Below, in pieces: positions 1 to 6,569 of a stretch of DNA of 7,005 nucleotides. The position numbers and the translations under genes are program-made. The notes under the pieces are model-generated. The model had not been told where the DNA came from. It made no database searches and worked only from the letters and a program-made list of their open reading frames with translations. Source of the DNA: Erythrobacter sp. 34-65-8 (GTDB lineage: Bacteria > Pseudomonadota > Alphaproteobacteria > Sphingomonadales > Sphingomonadaceae); contig NCJP01000088.1 of assembly GCA_002278985.1 (NCBI GenBank), positions 1-7,005 on the forward strand, given 5' to 3'. How positions within the stretch are numbered: position 1 is the stretch's first letter; the number at the start of each line of letters is the position of its first letter.

Positions 1-1
1 C

Positions 2-1147
2 CCCGCTGGCAGTTACTTTGGCGTGCGCGGCGAAGATGCTGCCGGCCAGTTGGCCGACATGAGAGACAAGGCAGCCATAATCAGGACCGTGAAGGCGTGC
101 GAGATCATCTTGATGCTGATCGGCGCCGTCGGACTTTACCTGGCCTGGCAGGGCATATTGGTTGAAGCCGTAGCGATACCGCTGCTGCTGCTCGCCCTTT
201 TTCTGACCGGGGTGCAATCGACATTTCTCGGGCCGATCAAGTACGCCATCCTGCCTCAGCACCTGAAGCGGGAGGAAGTGCTGGCAGGGACAGGGCTGGT
301 CGAAGCGGGCACCTACGTTGCCATTCTGGCGGGCACCATTCTGGCGGGCTGGATTCCGGTTCAGTGGGCCGCGGCGGCAATCATCGGCATCAGCGTGGTG
401 GGTTACATTTCAAGCCGCCAGATTCCCGCCGCCCCCCCTCTGGCCCCGCCGGAAAAGCTCGACTGGCATATCCTGCGTGCCTCGATCGGACTGGTCCGTG
501 AAACAATGCACAACCGGGAAGTGTTCTACGCCATCCTGTCGATCAGCTTCTTCTGGACCATCGGTGCAGTACTGTTCATCCAGTTCCCGCCTCTGGCCAA
601 GAACGTGATCATGGCGAGCAAGGAAGTGGCGAGCCTGTTCCTGGTGGTCTTTTCGGTGGGGGTGGCGATCGGCTCGGTTGCGGTCAACGCCCTACTCAAG
701 GGGACGGTATCAGCCCGCTACGCCCCTGCCTCGGTGCTCGTCATGGGGTTGTTTGTGGTGGCCTTCTATGCCGTCTGCAGGCTGTGGCAGGCCGACCAGC
801 CGGCCGAATTGCTGGACGTCGCCGACTTCATCTCCTGGCCCATGGCCAGTGTCCTGATGCTATGCCTGCTGGGCATTGCCGTGTCAGGCGGAATGTTCGT
901 CGTACCGCTCTATGCCTTCCTGACGACCCGGGTGGCACCCGAGCGCGCCTCACGCACGATCGCGGCGAACAATATCGTCAACTCGGGGGCCATGGTCGGC
1001 GGATCGCTCCTGGCGATGGGCCTGAGCGCAGTCGGCGTGGCAATCAGCGAGCAGGTGCTGCTGAGCGCCGCCATGTGTCTTGTGTCAGCCTGGCTGGGGC
1101 AGCGCCTGCTGACCGCAGAGCGCGCGGCGACGCCAACGACATACTGA
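2..1147 (+). CDS. MFS transporter, LplT-like (5' partial)
   Basis: This is a polytopic inner-membrane transporter of the major facilitator superfamily. It most resembles the LplT branch, which flips lysophospholipids for re-acylation. The frame is open to the left edge, so the true start and the first one or two helices are missing; the GTG at 23 is probably not the real start. The loop AGQLADMRDKA (from about position 44) matches the MFS loop 2-3 signature region. Many hydrophobic helices follow, and near the C terminus there is RTIAANNIVNSG, a segment typical of LplT-like proteins (IAANNIVNA). No acyltransferase or AMP-ligase domain is fused: the protein stops at TGA 1145-1147. The residues just before AGQLAD (SYFGVRGEDA) are polar where family members carry a hydrophobic helix end, so the first ~40 bases may not belong here. 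The MFS call is secure; the lysophospholipid substrate is inferred from family only. Confidence 0.85.
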   Translation, partial: PAGSYFGVRGEDAAGQLADMRDKAAIIRTVKACEIILMLIGAVGLYLAWQGILVEAVAIPLLLLALFLTGVQSTFLGPIKYAILPQHLKREEVLAGTGLVEAGTYVAILAGTILAGWIPVQWAAAAIIGISVVGYISSRQIPAAPPLAPPEKLDWHILRASIGLVRETMHNREVFYAILSISFFWTIGAVLFIQFPPLAKNVIMASKEVASLFLVVFSVGVAIGSVAVNALLKGTVSARYAPASVLVMGLFVVAFYAVCRLWQADQPAELLDVADFISWPMASVLMLCLLGIAVSGGMFVVPLYAFLTTRVAPERASRTIAANNIVNSGAMVGGSLLAMGLSAVGVAISEQVLLSAAMCLVSAWLGQRLLTAERAATPTTY

Positions 1148-1160
1148 ACAGGCTGTTCAG
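1144..1160. terminator. Inverted repeat spanning two convergent stop codons
   Basis: CTGAACA-GGC-TGTTCAG is a perfect 7-bp inverted repeat with a 3-base centre. It contains the TGA of the transporter (1145-1147) and, on the other strand, the TGA of the small membrane protein (1157-1159). It could act as a bidirectional terminator or RNA 3'-end hairpin for the two converging genes. There is no T-run on either side, the stem is short and the loop is tight, so intrinsic termination is not established. A dyad protein-binding site is the alternative. Confidence 0.4.
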
Positions 1161-1348
1161 GCGATGAATACGCCGAATACCACCAGGCTGGCAATGTAAG
1201 TCGCGAAGAATCCGCGAAGATCCTCTGCCGAAAGGCGCCAGCCTGCCCGTGCCTTGCGCGGCATGGTGCCCCCGCGAACACGCGGTGGCAGGGACGCCAG
1301 GAACGGATGCCGGGCGGTTTCGTCGGTCAGGACCAGGGATCGTCTCAT
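1157..1348 (-). CDS. Small hypothetical protein with one C-terminal membrane segment
   Basis: This 63-residue protein has a basic, soluble N-terminal part (about residues 1-42, rich in Arg and Pro, with the stretch PRKARAGWRLSAEDLRGF) and a hydrophobic tail (about 46-63, FFATYIASLVVFGVFIA) ending at the last residue. This predicts a single-pass, tail-anchored topology. The ATG at 1346-1348 is chosen because an in-frame TGA lies just two codons upstream; no clear Shine-Dalgarno sequence is seen. The layout resembles short uncharacterised proteins I recall from sphingomonads, but I cannot name a family. It lies on the same strand as the EVE gene, 88 bp downstream of it, and converges on the transporter with 9 bp between. 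A CtrA-like box lies 10-24 bp before its start. The function is unknown. Confidence 0.6.
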   Translation of the reverse strand: MRRSLVLTDETARHPFLASLPPRVRGGTMPRKARAGWRLSAEDLRGFFATYIASLVVFGVFIA

Positions 1349-1357
1349 CCCCGGTCA

Positions 1358-1372
1358 TTAACCCGATCCTAA
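1358..1372 (-). promoter_or_regulatory. CtrA-box-like site upstream of the small membrane protein
   Basis: On the plus strand TTAACCCGATCCTAA gives TTAA-N7-CTAA, one mismatch from the alphaproteobacterial CtrA consensus TTAA-N7-TTAA; with the following CC it reads TTAACC-N5-CTAACC. It sits 10-24 bp before the ATG at 1348 on the minus strand, close enough to overlap a promoter or the 5' end of the transcript. Whether CtrA binds is inference from the motif alone. Confidence 0.35.
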
Positions 1373-1436
1373 CCATGATGCGCGGCTGCAATAGCCTATG
1401 TCGCAAGATGGGACACCTAGCGCAGCGCCGGGGTTA

Positions 1437-1847
1437 TCAACCGTCTGCAAGCTTCAGGATGTGCGCCCACTCCCCCGGCCTCACCTCGCTGACTGACAGA
1501 CGCGACAGCTTGACCAGTTCCATCTCCGACAGAGCGGGATCCGCCTTGACCTCCTTCAGGGTCACAGGCCGCCCCAGCTTGCGGACCGGCTTGACCTTGA
1601 CCGCCGCCCACTTGCCATCGGGGTCAGTCGGGTCGGCTATCCCGGAAACGGACACTTCGGCAATGCCGACGATCTCCAGCCCGATGTTCGAATGGTAGAA
1701 AAAGGCCTGTTCGCCCACCTGCATGGCAGCCAGGTTGTTCTTGGCGCGGTGGTTGCGCACCCCGTCCCAGGTCCCTTCGCCTTCGGCCACAAGATCATCC
1801 CAACTGTAAACATCGGGCTCGGACTTCATCAGCCAGTATCGCGGCAC
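1437..1847 (-). CDS. EVE domain-containing protein
   Basis: This 136-residue soluble protein is a single EVE domain (PF01878, PUA-like fold, relatives of human THYN1). EVE domains are thought to bind modified bases in DNA or RNA; the cellular role of the stand-alone bacterial form is not settled. Visible family motifs are RYWLMKSEPDVYSWDDL (residues 3-19), WDGVRNHRAKNNL (27-39) and FFYHSN (49-54), and the length matches the family. The start chosen is GTG at 1845-1847, because GGAG lies about 6 bases upstream and the protein then begins just before the conserved YWLMKSEP. An ATG at 1910 would add 21 residues without family resemblance, and the internal ATG at 1829 would cut off YWL. It is transcribed away from the cyclic-di-GMP gene and may be followed by the small membrane protein in one transcript. 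Confidence 0.9.
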   Translation of the reverse strand: MPRYWLMKSEPDVYSWDDLVAEGEGTWDGVRNHRAKNNLAAMQVGEQAFFYHSNIGLEIVGIAEVSVSGIADPTDPDGKWAAVKVKPVRKLGRPVTLKEVKADPALSEMELVKLSRLSVSEVRPGEWAHILKLADG

Positions 1848-1975
1848 AGGGGTCTCCGGTTCGGGTTGTTTTACGATTGTCCCTTGGCAGCATCTTAACC
1901 GGTTGTTCAAGCCACTGTGCGATGTTTCCGCTGATACAGAAAGGTGGGCAAGGCTGCGACGTCAGCCAGCGGGAC
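1848..1975. promoter_or_regulatory. Divergent intergenic region between EVE and GGDEF-EAL genes
   Basis: These 128 bp should carry promoters for both outward-facing genes. The visible elements are a perfect 8-bp palindrome AACCGGTT at 1897-1904 and, overlapping it, TTAA-N7-TTCA at 1895-1909, one mismatch from the CtrA consensus. A GGAG at about 1854-1857 (minus strand) serves the EVE GTG start. I found no convincing -35/-10 pair on either strand. If the GGDEF-EAL protein uses the TTG at 1877 or the ATG at 1922 instead of the ATG at 1976, part of this region would be coding. Confidence 0.4.
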
Positions 1976-3607
1976 ATGGCAAACCCAACTGAGAACAGGG
2001 ATGTGAGCAAAGTCCGCGCGGACCGCGACGTGGTGGCGCTTGGCATCGCTGCGTCTGCCATAATCATGTTTGTCGGCACGGGCGGCGCCATCATGCCGCA
2101 GATCCTGCGCAGCTGGATGGGCGTCGGCGACGGCCCCAGCGCTCTTCTGATCAATGCCGTTCTGCTCAACATTGCCCTGATCATCTTCGGCTGGCGTCGC
2201 TATCGCGAATTGCTGGCCGAAATCGAAGAACGCCGCCGGGCCGAAACCAAGGCCAGGGTGCTGGCAGAAACAGACGCTCTGACCGGATGCCTCAACCGGC
2301 GCAGCATAGGTCCGGCGACCGACCGTCTGATTGCCGAGCAGGCCGCAAGCGGGGGCCAGGTGGCTTTCCTGATGATCGATCTCGACAACTTCAAGCAGGT
2401 CAATGACTACCACGGCCATGCCAGCGGAGACCGGATGCTGGTGACCGCGGCACAGCGCATCCGCGACTTGCTGCCGCCCGGCGGCATTGTCGCGCGGATC
2501 GGCGGAGATGAATTCGCCTGCGTCGTGCCGTCGAACCCTTGCGAGCTTGACAAAGTATCGGGATTTGCTGCGCGTCTGGTCGACGCTGTCTCGGCTCCGG
2601 TCCGGTTCGAGGAGCACCCGGTCGAGATTACCGTTTCGGTGGGCGTGGCCATCAGCGAAGAGGGCAATGAAAACGCCTCTACCTTGATGCATTTCGCAGA
2701 CGTCGCGATGTACCATGCGAAGAAATCGGGGAAAAACCGCTGCTGCTGGTTCGAGCCATCGCTCGAAAATGCCCTGCGGCAGCGCCAGCGGCTGGAACAG
2801 GGCATCCGCCGGGGGATCGAGCGCAGCGAGTTTGTGCCCTTTTACGAACAGCAGGTGGATATCAAGAGCGGCCGCCTGACCGGGTTCGAGATGCTGGCCC
2901 GGTGGGAAAGCCCCGAAATGCATGGAACAGGGCCGGATGTCTTCATCCCTGTTGCCGAAGAAATGGGCCTGATTGCCGACCTGTCATTCATGGTCATCGG
3001 CAAGGCGCTTGACGATGCCATGGAGTGGGACCCATCACTGACGTTATCGGTCAATGTCTCGCCCTTTCAGCTGCGCGATCCGTGGTTCTCCCAGAAGCTC
3101 CTCAAGCTCATGATCGAGCACAATTTTCCGCCCGAGCGGCTCGACGTGGAGATCACCGAGAACGCCCTGCTGGAGAATGTCGGCCTTGTCCGGTCAATGA
3201 TCACCAGTCTACGCAACCAGGGGGTGAAGATCAGCCTGGATGACTTTGGCACCGGTTATTCGAGCCTGGCCCAGTTGCGCAGCCTGCCGTTCGACCGGCT
3301 GAAGATCGACCGCAGCTTCGTCAGCGAGCTACGCGAAAGCGGATCGGGCGCGAAGATCGTCGATGCCATCATCCGCCTCGGCGACGGTCTTGACATGCCC
3401 GTCACCGCAGAGGGTGTGGAGGATGAGGCCATTCTCGCGGCCCTGAACCGGTTTGAAAACCTGAAGGCACAGGGGCATCACTTCGGAAAGCCCGAAAGCG
3501 CCGCAGCGGTTCGAAAACGCCTGTCCGATCTGGGATTGCTGGTCCAGCCTGTTCGCAGTCTCGCCGTCGGCCGATCTTTCGATCCTGACGCCCGCAAACT
3601 CGGCTGA
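1976..3607 (+). CDS. Membrane-anchored GGDEF-EAL cyclic-di-GMP signalling protein
   Basis: This inner-membrane protein of 543 residues has two membrane helices (about 19-43 and 55-73), a charged helical linker (74-98), a GGDEF diguanylate cyclase domain (about 96-255) and an EAL phosphodiesterase domain (about 275-520). The cyclase signature GGDEF is intact at 176-180, so synthesis from GTP is possible. The inhibitory RxxD site is absent (PPGG at the equivalent place), so product feedback through it is not expected. In the EAL domain the signature reads EML (305-307), but the metal and catalytic positions look complete: E305, N360, E392, D422-D423, K443, E479 and Q499. Breakdown of c-di-GMP is therefore likely, and the net direction cannot be told. 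The start is uncertain: TTG 1877, ATG 1922 and GTG 2003 are in frame and none has a strong ribosome site; ATG 1976 places the first helix near the N terminus. No sensory domain is seen beyond the short membrane part. Confidence 0.92.
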   Translation: MANPTENRDVSKVRADRDVVALGIAASAIIMFVGTGGAIMPQILRSWMGVGDGPSALLINAVLLNIALIIFGWRRYRELLAEIEERRRAETKARVLAETDALTGCLNRRSIGPATDRLIAEQAASGGQVAFLMIDLDNFKQVNDYHGHASGDRMLVTAAQRIRDLLPPGGIVARIGGDEFACVVPSNPCELDKVSGFAARLVDAVSAPVRFEEHPVEITVSVGVAISEEGNENASTLMHFADVAMYHAKKSGKNRCCWFEPSLENALRQRQRLEQGIRRGIERSEFVPFYEQQVDIKSGRLTGFEMLARWESPEMHGTGPDVFIPVAEEMGLIADLSFMVIGKALDDAMEWDPSLTLSVNVSPFQLRDPWFSQKLLKLMIEHNFPPERLDVEITENALLENVGLVRSMITSLRNQGVKISLDDFGTGYSSLAQLRSLPFDRLKIDRSFVSELRESGSGAKIVDAIIRLGDGLDMPVTAEGVEDEAILAALNRFENLKAQGHHFGKPESAAAVRKRLSDLGLLVQPVRSLAVGRSFDPDARKLG

Positions 3608-3661
3608 TTGCCGGCTCCCGACTGGACGCCGCTGCCCCTGCTCCCTAGATGCGCTGACACA

Positions 3662-4468
3662 ATGCGTGTCCCGTTTGTCAAAATGCATGGCCTCGGCAAC
3701 GACTTCGTCGTGCTGGATGCCCGCGCCAGTGCTGTGCCGGCGCTCGACCATACTATCGCCGCTCGCCTCGCAGATCGCCATACCGGCATTGGCTGCGACC
3801 AGCTTATCCTGCTGGAGCCTTCCGCCATTGCCGACTTCAGGATGCGGATATTCAACGCGGACGGGGGCGAGGTCGAAGCCTGCGGCAATGCCAGCCGGGC
3901 TATTGCCCTGCTGCACGGCGCGCCGGCAAGGGTCGAGACCAGCGGCGGGATCATCGCACTCCAGCCGGTCAGCGGCGGCGCCCGGGTGGATATGGGTGTG
4001 CCGCGATTTGACTGGGACGCCATTCCGGTCGCCTATCCGATGGACACGCTGTCCATGCCGGTCGGTTGGGAGGACCTCTCCGCGCCCGCGGCGGTGAACG
4101 TCGGCAATCCCCATGTCATTTTCTTCGTAGCCGACCCGGCCCGGGTGGATCTTGCCCGCCTCGGCCCCCTGATCGAACGCGACGCGCTGTTTCCCGAGCG
4201 GGTCAACGTCAATGTCGCCTCGGTTGACGATGGTCGCATCGCGCTGAGGGTATGGGAACGGGGCGCAGGCCTGACCCGTGCGTGCGGCACCGGGGCCTGT
4301 GCCACCGCTGTCGCAGCAATCCGGCGCAAACTGGTCGCTTCGCCGGTCACCGTCTCCCTGCCCGGCGGAGAACTGGTGATCGAATGGGATGGCGCCGGCC
4401 CGGTCTTGATGACCGGCCCCGCCAGCGAAAGTTTCCGTGGTTCGTTCGAATGGGGCGATTTCTCCTGA
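3662..4468 (+). CDS. dapF: Diaminopimelate epimerase
   Basis: This cytoplasmic enzyme converts LL- to meso-diaminopimelate, the last step before lysine and the source of the peptidoglycan cross-linking residue. It has 268 residues, the usual length. The N-terminal signature VKMHGLGNDFVVLD (residues 6-19) is present. So are the two catalytic cysteines of the cofactor-free racemase mechanism: C74 in EACGNASR and C208 in TRACGTGACA. The ATG at 3662 is chosen because it places the signature at its normal distance; an in-frame TTG at 3608 would add 18 residues unlike the family. No clear Shine-Dalgarno sequence is visible. The gene begins 54 bp after the cyclic-di-GMP gene, with no terminator seen between, and its TGA overlaps the ATG of the next gene (TGATG), so it heads the operon. 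Confidence 0.97.
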   Translation: MRVPFVKMHGLGNDFVVLDARASAVPALDHTIAARLADRHTGIGCDQLILLEPSAIADFRMRIFNADGGEVEACGNASRAIALLHGAPARVETSGGIIALQPVSGGARVDMGVPRFDWDAIPVAYPMDTLSMPVGWEDLSAPAAVNVGNPHVIFFVADPARVDLARLGPLIERDALFPERVNVNVASVDDGRIALRVWERGAGLTRACGTGACATAVAAIRRKLVASPVTVSLPGGELVIEWDGAGPVLMTGPASESFRGSFEWGDFS

Positions 4469-5646
4469 TGACGGCGCGCGCAGAGGTCATCTCGCTCGGC
4501 TGCCGGCTCAATCTGGCCGAAAGCGCGCAAATGCGCGAGCTGCTGGCGGGCGAGCCGGACATCGTCGTGGTCAACAGTTGCGCCGTGACTGCCGAAGCCG
4601 TCCGGCAGACGCGACAGGCCATCCGCCGTGCCCGCCGCAGCCGGCCGAACGCTCGGTTGCTGGTAACTGGCTGCGCCGCCGAAACCGAGCGCGAGACGTT
4701 GGCCGCCATGCCGGAGGTCGATGGGCTGGTTGCCAATGCGGACAAGCTCGATCCCCGTGCCTGGAACGTTCCTGCAGCAGCATACCCAGCCCCACGGCAG
4801 CATACCCGCGCCTTCGTCGGGGTCCAGAATGGCTGCGACCATGCCTGCACCTTCTGCGTGATACCGCAGGGGCGCGGCGCAAGCCGCTCCCGGCCGATTG
4901 CCGAGGTGCTGGGGGCGATTGCACGCGACCTCGAACAGGGCGTGGCCGAAGTGGTGCTGACCGGGGTAGATCTCACCAGCTGGGGCCAGGATCTGCCGAA
5001 TGCGCCGAAGCTGGGGCATCTGGTCGAGGCGATCCTGGGCGCCTTTCCGGCCCTCCCGCGGCTCAGGCTGTCCTCGGTGGACGGAATCGAGGTAGACCCT
5101 CTGCTGTTCGATCTGCTGGCCTGCGAAAAGCGGCTGATGCCGCATCTTCACCTGTCCCTCCAGCACGGGGCAGACCTGATCCTCAAGCGGATGAAGCGGC
5201 GGCACTTGCGGGCAGATGCGCTTGATCTGGTCCGCCGCCTGCGCGCAGCCCGGCCGGAACTTGCCGTCGGCGCCGACCTGATCGCCGGATTCCCGACCGA
5301 AACCGCCGATCACCATCGCGCAAACCTGTCGATCATCCGCGAGCTGGATATCGTCCATGGCCATGTCTTTCCCTATTCGCCCCGCGGCAGAACGCCCGCC
5401 GCGCGGATGCCGCAGCTGGACCACACCCTGATTCGCGACCGCGCCGCCGAGCTTCGTCAGGCAGTCGCAAACCAGCGTGACAGGTGGCTCGGCACCCTTG
5501 TGGGCAAGCCCCATCCGGTCCTCGCGGAAAAGGACGGCACCGGCTACACCCCGCATTACGCGCGGGTCGTCCTGCCCACGGGCACGGCGGCCGGCACCAT
5601 TGTCACGGTCACCCCCGGCCAGGTCCAACAGGGCATTCTCGGATGA
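4468..5646 (+). CDS. mtaB: tRNA t6A37 methylthiotransferase, MtaB type
   Basis: This radical SAM enzyme is predicted to convert t6A to ms2t6A at position 37 of tRNAs reading ANN codons, which stabilises codon pairing. It has 392 residues. The N-terminal UPF0004 domain carries three cysteines for one iron-sulfur cluster: C12 (SLGCRLN), C38 (NSCAV) and C69 (TGCAA). The radical SAM motif CxxxCxxC follows at C123, C127 and C130 (GCDHACTFC). The short C-terminal part (about 345-392) is in the place of the TRAM RNA-binding domain, although it is only loosely recognisable. GCRLN and NSCAVTAEAVRQ point to MtaB rather than MiaB or RimO. The start ATG at 4468 shares one base with the dapF stop; an in-frame ATG at 4450 would add six residues. 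Its stop overlaps ftsY by four bases (ATGA). Confidence 0.93.
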   Translation: MTARAEVISLGCRLNLAESAQMRELLAGEPDIVVVNSCAVTAEAVRQTRQAIRRARRSRPNARLLVTGCAAETERETLAAMPEVDGLVANADKLDPRAWNVPAAAYPAPRQHTRAFVGVQNGCDHACTFCVIPQGRGASRSRPIAEVLGAIARDLEQGVAEVVLTGVDLTSWGQDLPNAPKLGHLVEAILGAFPALPRLRLSSVDGIEVDPLLFDLLACEKRLMPHLHLSLQHGADLILKRMKRRHLRADALDLVRRLRAARPELAVGADLIAGFPTETADHHRANLSIIRELDIVHGHVFPYSPRGRTPAARMPQLDHTLIRDRAAELRQAVANQRDRWLGTLVGKPHPVLAEKDGTGYTPHYARVVLPTGTAAGTIVTVTPGQVQQGILG

Positions 5647-6569
5647 ACGACAAGCAAAGCTGGGCCCAGCGCCTGTTCGGCGGTTTCCGCAAGACTTCGG
5701 AGCGGCTCAGCGAGAACCTCACCGCGGTGGTCTCCACCGCCAAGCTCGACGATGCCACGCTTGACGAGGTCGAGGATGCACTGATCATGTCCGATCTGGG
5801 GCCGAGTGCAGCCCGGCGCATCCGTGAACGGCTGCGGGAAAAGCGGTTCGGGCTGGAAATCAGTCAGCAGGAACTGAAGGAAGCCGTGGCCGAAGAGATC
5901 GCAGCCATCCTGCGCCCGGTCGCCAAGCCGCTTGAGGTCACCGCCTTTCCCCGCCCGCAGGTCGTGCTGGTGATCGGCGTCAACGGCAGCGGCAAGACCA
6001 CCACCATCGCCAAGCTCGCGCACCTCTTCAAGGAAGACGACTATGCCGTGATGCTGGCGGCAGGCGACACCTTCCGGGCCGCCGCCATCGGCCAGCTGGC
6101 AACCTGGGCGGAGCGCGCGGGTGTACCCATCATTCGTGGTGCCGAAGGCGGCGACCCGGCCAGCATCGTGTTCGATGCGGTCAAGGCCGCAACCGACATC
6201 GGCACCGACGTGCTGATCGTCGACACCGCAGGGCGCTTGCAGAACAAGCGCGAGCTGATGGACGAGCTGGCCAAGATCCGCAAAGTGCTCGGCCGCCTCA
6301 ACCCCGAAGCGCCGCACGACGTGGTGCTGGTGCTCGATGCCACCAACGGCCAGAACGCGCTCAGCCAGATCGACGTGTTCAAGGAAGTCGCCGGCGTTAC
6401 CGGCCTGATCATGACCAAGCTCGACGGCACCGCCCGGGGCGGGGTGCTGGTGGCAGCGGCGGAACAGTACGGGCTGCCGATCCATGCCATCGGCGTGGGC
6501 GAGAAGATGGACGACCTGCGCCCGTTCGACCCGGATCTGGTGGCGCGCGTGATTGCAGGAGTAGCCTGA
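5643..6569 (+). CDS. ftsY: Signal recognition particle receptor FtsY
   Basis: This SRP-family GTPase docks SRP-ribosome complexes at the inner membrane and passes them to the Sec translocon. It has 308 residues. An N-terminal helical bundle (about 1-95) precedes the NG GTPase domain with P-loop GVNGSGKT (112-119), the DTFRAAA segment, G3 DTAGR (194-198) and G4 TKLDG (258-262). The GVGEKMDDLRPFDP ending is typical of FtsY rather than Ffh, and the Ffh M domain is absent. The long acidic A domain of E. coli FtsY is also absent, as is common in alphaproteobacteria; membrane contact is then expected through the basic amphipathic N terminus (WAQRLFGGFRK). The start ATG at 5643 overlaps the mtaB stop (ATGA), suggesting translational coupling, and its own stop overlaps the next ATG (TGATG). 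Confidence 0.97.
   Translation: MNDKQSWAQRLFGGFRKTSERLSENLTAVVSTAKLDDATLDEVEDALIMSDLGPSAARRIRERLREKRFGLEISQQELKEAVAEEIAAILRPVAKPLEVTAFPRPQVVLVIGVNGSGKTTTIAKLAHLFKEDDYAVMLAAGDTFRAAAIGQLATWAERAGVPIIRGAEGGDPASIVFDAVKAATDIGTDVLIVDTAGRLQNKRELMDELAKIRKVLGRLNPEAPHDVVLVLDATNGQNALSQIDVFKEVAGVTGLIMTKLDGTARGGVLVAAAEQYGLPIHAIGVGEKMDDLRPFDPDLVARVIAGVA

Noticed and set aside
1249..1698. Plus-strand frame of 149 codons across the small gene and the EVE gene
   Set aside because: It is antisense to the clearly recognisable EVE domain and has no family resemblance.
1907..2923. 338-codon minus-strand frame opposite the GGDEF-EAL gene
   Set aside because: It is a shadow of the GGDEF domain coding region; its composition (many His, Ala, Gln) and lack of motifs argue against a real protein.
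3608..3661. Terminator or strong promoter between the cyclic-di-GMP gene and dapF
   Set aside because: I found no convincing hairpin with a T-run and no -35/-10 pair in the 54 bp.
4777..4807. Direct repeat GCAGCATACCC (4777-4787 and 4797-4807) in mtaB
   Set aside because: It has two short copies 20 bases apart in the linker before the radical SAM domain; it is too short and isolated to be a CRISPR, attachment site or mobile-element mark.
4033..5628. Very long open frame (531 codons) on the minus strand opposite dapF and mtaB
   Set aside because: It lies antisense to two genes with intact catalytic motifs, its product is rich in Arg, Gly and Gln with no family resemblance, and long antisense frames are expected in GC-rich coding DNA.
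5556..6485. 309-codon minus-strand frame opposite ftsY
   Set aside because: It mirrors a highly conserved GTPase gene, with no recognisable domain or plausible start context.
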